Shown here: in pieces, positions 61,561 through 64,000 of the stretch
How the letters are laid out: the number at the start of each line of letters is the position of its first letter
How positions within the stretch are numbered: position 1 is the stretch's first letter
Source: Victivallales bacterium
GTDB taxonomy: Bacteria; Verrucomicrobiota; Lentisphaeria; Oligosphaerales; Oligosphaeraceae
Assembly: GCA_017417585.1 (NCBI GenBank)
Contig: JAFPYX010000010.1
Coordinates: 29,999-93,998 of the forward strand
DNA length: 64,000 bases
Direction of reading: 5' to 3'
The notes under the pieces: generated by a model
Told to the model about the DNA's origin: nothing
Databases searched by the model: none
Seen by the model: only the letters and a program-made list of their open reading frames with translations
Made by a program: the position numbers and the translations under genes

Positions 61561-63318
61561 CTACAGGAGGCGATAAAGGTCCTCCAGGGAACATTTTTTG
61601 CGAAGCATCATGACCAGCAGATGGTAGATAAGCTGGCTGATCTCCTCGGCGGTTCGCTTTTCATCCTCAAATTCAGCTGCCATCCAGACCTCGGCGGCCT
61701 CCTCGACAATTTTCTTCCCGATGGCGTGGATGCCTTTGTTGAATTCCACCACCGTTCGCGACTGGGGGTCGTTGGCGGCGATTTTTGCCGCAAGTTCGGC
61801 AAACAGTTCCTCGATGGTTTTGCGAGTCTGTTCGGCAATGCCCTTGGCTTCCGCAGGGAGTTTGTCGTAATGGATCTCCCGTTCGTCGGTGCCTTCCATC
61901 CGAGGGGACAGGTAATCATGTGCGGCGAGTTCGTCCAGAAGGTTTTCGGCACGTTCCCGATTTACTGCAAGCTGGTCCTGAAGCAGTTGCGGGGTGGCCA
62001 GACGTGCCTGGACGATGATTTTCAAGGCGTCCATGTAGGAACCTGCCTGGGCCTGGGAAGGAACCTCCGCAAATGGCAGGGCCGGTGCCTGCGAGGCGGC
62101 GCGTGCCTTCGCCGTCGCATTGCGGTCATCAAGCTCCGCTTTCATCATGGCGCTTCGCAAATCGTCGTCCGTTGCGTATTGCACTTGCTTCGCGCAGAAT
62201 TTCGTGAGTTGCCGCGCTTCCTCCTCGGTAATCAGGCCACCCTGGAAGCGCTCGACCATTTCGTTGTCCCTGAGCAGAAAGTCGGCCTGCCCCCCAAGTG
62301 TCTCGGCACCCTCCTCATCCAAAATGAGCTTGGAGGCACCGGGTTGGATAGTCTGCAAGGCGATTCGCCATGGGAAACATGCCAGGACTTCTTCGGTGAG
62401 GTTTTCCCTGTAAGGGAACTCCGTGGTGGCGATGAGGTGGATGCCCACGGCGCCGGCCGAGGAGAGCTGATGGAAGAAGCTCTTCACTTTCTCGCTACGA
62501 TCTCCTTTCAACAAGGGGGAAATCTCGTTGAGAAAAACCACCAGATAGCAGAAGGCTTCGTTGGGATGAGAGTTGTTGTAGTCAATCAGGCTGTGGACGC
62601 CAGTGGCGGCTAGTGCCTGGAGGCGGGCACGCATTTCCTCCACGACATATTCCAGCATGACCACACCTGCCGCAGGGGAATTTGCGGGGGGGACCACAAA
62701 ATGCGGTGCCTGGGAAAAGGGGCGCAGGTCGGCGGCACGGGCGTCAAAGGCCAGGATGCGCATCTGGTCGGGCGGAAAACGCATGAGCAATGAGGCCATG
62801 AATTGTCCAATCAGATGATTTTTCCCAGTGTTGGCATCCCCTGCTACCAGAAGATTCGGCGCCACAGTCAAGTCCATGACGGTAATACGATTGTAGATAT
62901 TTCGTCCCAACATGAGCGGAATGGCCGCCTTGCTTTGTGTCCACGCACGGTCTTCAAAAAACTCACCGCACCCCCAGAATCGCCGCTGTGAATTCGGCAC
63001 TTCAATGCCGGCACGGTCTCGACCTGGAATGGGAAGAAGCATGCGGATTTGTCGTGGAGACAGGCGTGCACGGAATTCCGGCGCGAGGGCACCCAATTCC
63101 TCCAATGTGACGCCTGGTCCCAGACGCAGTTCATAGCGAGTCACCTGCGGGCCGCAGACGCTGCTGACCACACTGGCATCCACGTTGGCCTGTTCCAGCA
63201 CTTGCGAGAGAACTTGCGTATTCTGGACAATTTCTTCACGCCCAATCATTTCCCTGTTGTAAGAAGTATTCAATGGGAACAATTCGGGCGAAGGCAACTG
63301 GTACGCAGTGTTATCCAT
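61561..63318 (-). CDS. FtsK-like DNA translocase motor fused to HisE (phosphoribosyl-ATP pyrophosphatase)
   Basis: 585 residues. Residues about 20-380 match FtsK/SpoIIIE alpha-beta motor: [82 protein letters not shown]. Walker A is GDANTGKN (160-167, Asn where Ser/Thr is required) and Walker B ends FLNE (Asn264-Glu265 instead of Asp-Glu). Residues 426-485 match the gamma winged helix. Residues 500-585 match His[44 protein letters not shown]. No FtsK transmembrane part is present. It lies immediately upstream of hisG. The motor may have lost ATPase activity; HisE looks intact. Confidence 0.82.
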   Translation of the reverse strand: MDNTAYQLPSPELFPLNTSYNREMIGREEIVQNTQVLSQVLEQANVDASVVSSVCGPQVTRYELRLGPGVTLEELGALAPEFRARLSPRQIRMLLPIPGRDRAGIEVPNSQRRFWGCGEFFEDRAWTQSKAAIPLMLGRNIYNRITVMDLTVAPNLLVAGDANTGKNHLIGQFMASLLMRFPPDQMRILAFDARAADLRPFSQAPHFVVPPANSPAAGVVMLEYVVEEMRARLQALAATGVHSLIDYNNSHPNEAFCYLVVFLNEISPLLKGDRSEKVKSFFHQLSSAGAVGIHLIATTEFPYRENLTEEVLACFPWRIALQTIQPGASKLILDEEGAETLGGQADFLLRDNEMVERFQGGLITEEEARQLTKFCAKQVQYATDDDLRSAMMKAELDDRNATAKARAASQAPALPFAEVPSQAQAGSYMDALKIIVQARLATPQLLQDQLAVNRERAENLLDELAAHDYLSPRMEGTDEREIHYDKLPAEAKGIAEQTRKTIEELFAELAAKIAANDPQSRTVVEFNKGIHAIGKKIVEEAAEVWMAAEFEDEKRTAEEISQLIYHLLVMMLRKKCSLEDLYRLL

Positions 63319-63328
63319 AGAACTAACC

Positions 63329-64000
63329 TCACGGGGTTGGTATGTCCAAGGGCGTTAGTGGCAAATGGGGGGGCGGAATCAAAGAAGGAAGATCGTAGTT
63401 GACCGAAGCTTTTTCCTGCCGGCTAATCTCATAGCGCTTATAGGCCCAGCCTCCGATGATGAGCAGTAGCAAAAGCACAATGACTGCGCTGATGAGAATG
63501 GAGGACAGGCGATGCGTGTCTTCTTCTGCAAGACCGGAAGAATTATCAAGTAGATCATTCTCTGGTTCGACTGGTGCATGTTGCTGAAGCGCCCGGTCAA
63601 AGGCCTCGAGAATCGGTTCTGGCGAGACCCACGGGTCGTATGCAGCACAAATGCGTTCAATCCAAGAGCGGCAGTAGTAGGAGTTGGTTTGCAAACGCGT
63701 TAGGTCGCCTGATTCCAAATCGCAAATGGCACTGATGGAAATGTGCGCTTTGGCTGCAAGTTGCGTAAGCGTGAGATGGTGCTCAAGGCGGATGGATTGA
63801 AGTTGTTCTCCAAAACTGGGTGGTTGAACTACAAACTGTGTCGTGGGTTGGGAATGGGCAGTGTTGGTGGCGGCGGAATCCGGGTGTAGGTCTTCAGCAT
63901 TTGATTGAACGGGCGCGTCGAAGCCCTGCGGGGGGGCGTCGAAGCCCTGCGGGGGGGCGTCGATGTCCTGCGGGGGGGCGTCGAAGTCCTGCGGGGGGGC
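63329..64000 (-). CDS. RodZ-like protein: heptapeptide repeats, HTH, TM (N-terminus beyond window)
   Basis: Open from the right edge for 223 codons, ending 10 bp before the FtsK-HisE ATG. Order: four PQ(D/G)(F/I)DAP heptapeptides; linker; HTH domain of the RodZ/XRE type ([37 protein letters not shown]); Tyr-rich helix ([17 protein letters not shown]); transmembrane helix (about 153-171, [19 protein letters not shown]); short proline-rich C-terminus ([18 protein letters not shown]). RodZ links MreB to the membrane; the extracytoplasmic domain here is very short. The upstream extent is unknown. Confidence 0.75.
   Translation of the reverse strand, partial: APPQDFDAPPQDIDAPPQGFDAPPQGFDAPVQSNAEDLHPDSAATNTAHSQPTTQFVVQPPSFGEQLQSIRLEHHLTLTQLAAKAHISISAICDLESGDLTRLQTNSYYCRSWIERICAAYDPWVSPEPILEAFDRALQQHAPVEPENDLLDNSSGLAEEDTHRLSSILISAVIVLLLLLIIGGWAYKRYEISRQEKASVNYDLPSLIPPPHLPLTPLDIPTP
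63916..64000. repeat. 21-bp coding tandem repeats with G7 tracts
   Basis: Four tandem copies of a 21-bp unit (GAAGTCCTGCGGGGGGGCGTC type) run to the window edge. Each holds a run of seven G on the plus strand and encodes the heptapeptide in the RodZ-like protein. The copies are nearly identical. Such repeats are prone to slippage, and the array probably continues outside the window. Confidence 0.9.

Noticed and set aside
61510..62613. Plus-strand ORF opposite the FtsK-HisE gene
   Set aside because: Shadow frame; the minus strand encodes recognisable FtsK and HisE motifs.
1..64000. tRNA, rRNA, 4.5S RNA or riboswitch genes
   Set aside because: No T-loop, cloverleaf or conserved riboswitch core was recognised by eye on either strand; a covariance-model scan would be decisive.

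Overview
The window looks like a chromosomal segment of a Gram-negative-type bacterium. It has TolB, ExbB/ExbD, an outer-membrane secretin and the tRNA, ribosome and lipid housekeeping genes of a free-living cell. Large secreted glycoside-hydrolase-like proteins, fucosidase, hexosaminidase, galactokinase and NagA suggest growth on host or mucin-type glycans. My best guess is a member of the PVC group, probably Lentisphaerota (Victivallis-like). This is inferred from gene content and style, not from a marker comparison.

Layout (most genes are on the minus strand). 1-13.6 kb: a colinear block that reads ffh, secretin (gspD/pilQ-like), a PilM-PilN fusion, PilO-like, PilP-like, gspE/pilB-like ATPase, pyrH, frr, tolB, a ClpX-like unfoldase and an HPr protein cut by the left edge. 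13.7-24.9 kb: accessory and sugar genes (galK, GH29 fucosidase), then a REP-associated transposase with a 35-bp tandem palindromic array on the plus strand, a very large secreted GH42-like protein, MoxR, and a phosphatase plus Fe-alcohol dehydrogenase pair. 25-31 kb: nagA, two unknown membrane-anchored proteins and a polyprenyl synthase in a tight operon, preceded by an orphan membrane histidine kinase. 31-37 kb: def, two unknown membrane proteins, ileS (type 2). 36.8-42.6 kb: a CBM9-containing secreted protein, a decayed gene, a nucleoside hydrolase and a GH20 hexosaminidase in divergent orientation around a near-perfect palindrome. 42.7-49.4 kb: AI-2E exporter family, MraY-like, ApbE, FtsH, FHA protein. 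49.6-59 kb: a TPR protein, exbD, exbB, a double CDP-alcohol phosphotransferase, a CorC-like CBS protein, ybeY and pgpH. 59-64 kb: an M18 aminopeptidase, hisG, an FtsK-like motor fused to HisE, and a RodZ-like protein cut by the right edge.

How it fits together: secretin, PilMNOP-like inner-membrane platform and GspE form a type II secretion/type IV pilus-like machine that could export the large glycosidases. Fucosidase, GH20, the GH42-like protein, GalK and NagA would release and process fucose, GlcNAc and galactose. ExbBD with the TPR protein and TolB resemble an envelope energy-coupling module.

The most unusual items are: (1) an FtsK alpha-beta-gamma motor with altered Walker motifs fused to the histidine enzyme HisE and sitting next to hisG; (2) REP-like elements that lie both upstream of and inside the RAYT transposase gene; (3) two complete CDP-alcohol phosphotransferase domains (PgsA-like plus PssA-like) in one polypeptide; (4) a ClpX without zinc domain whose substrate-tag (RKH) loop region is replaced by a Met-rich insert; (5) a G7-containing 21-bp coding repeat in the RodZ-like gene.
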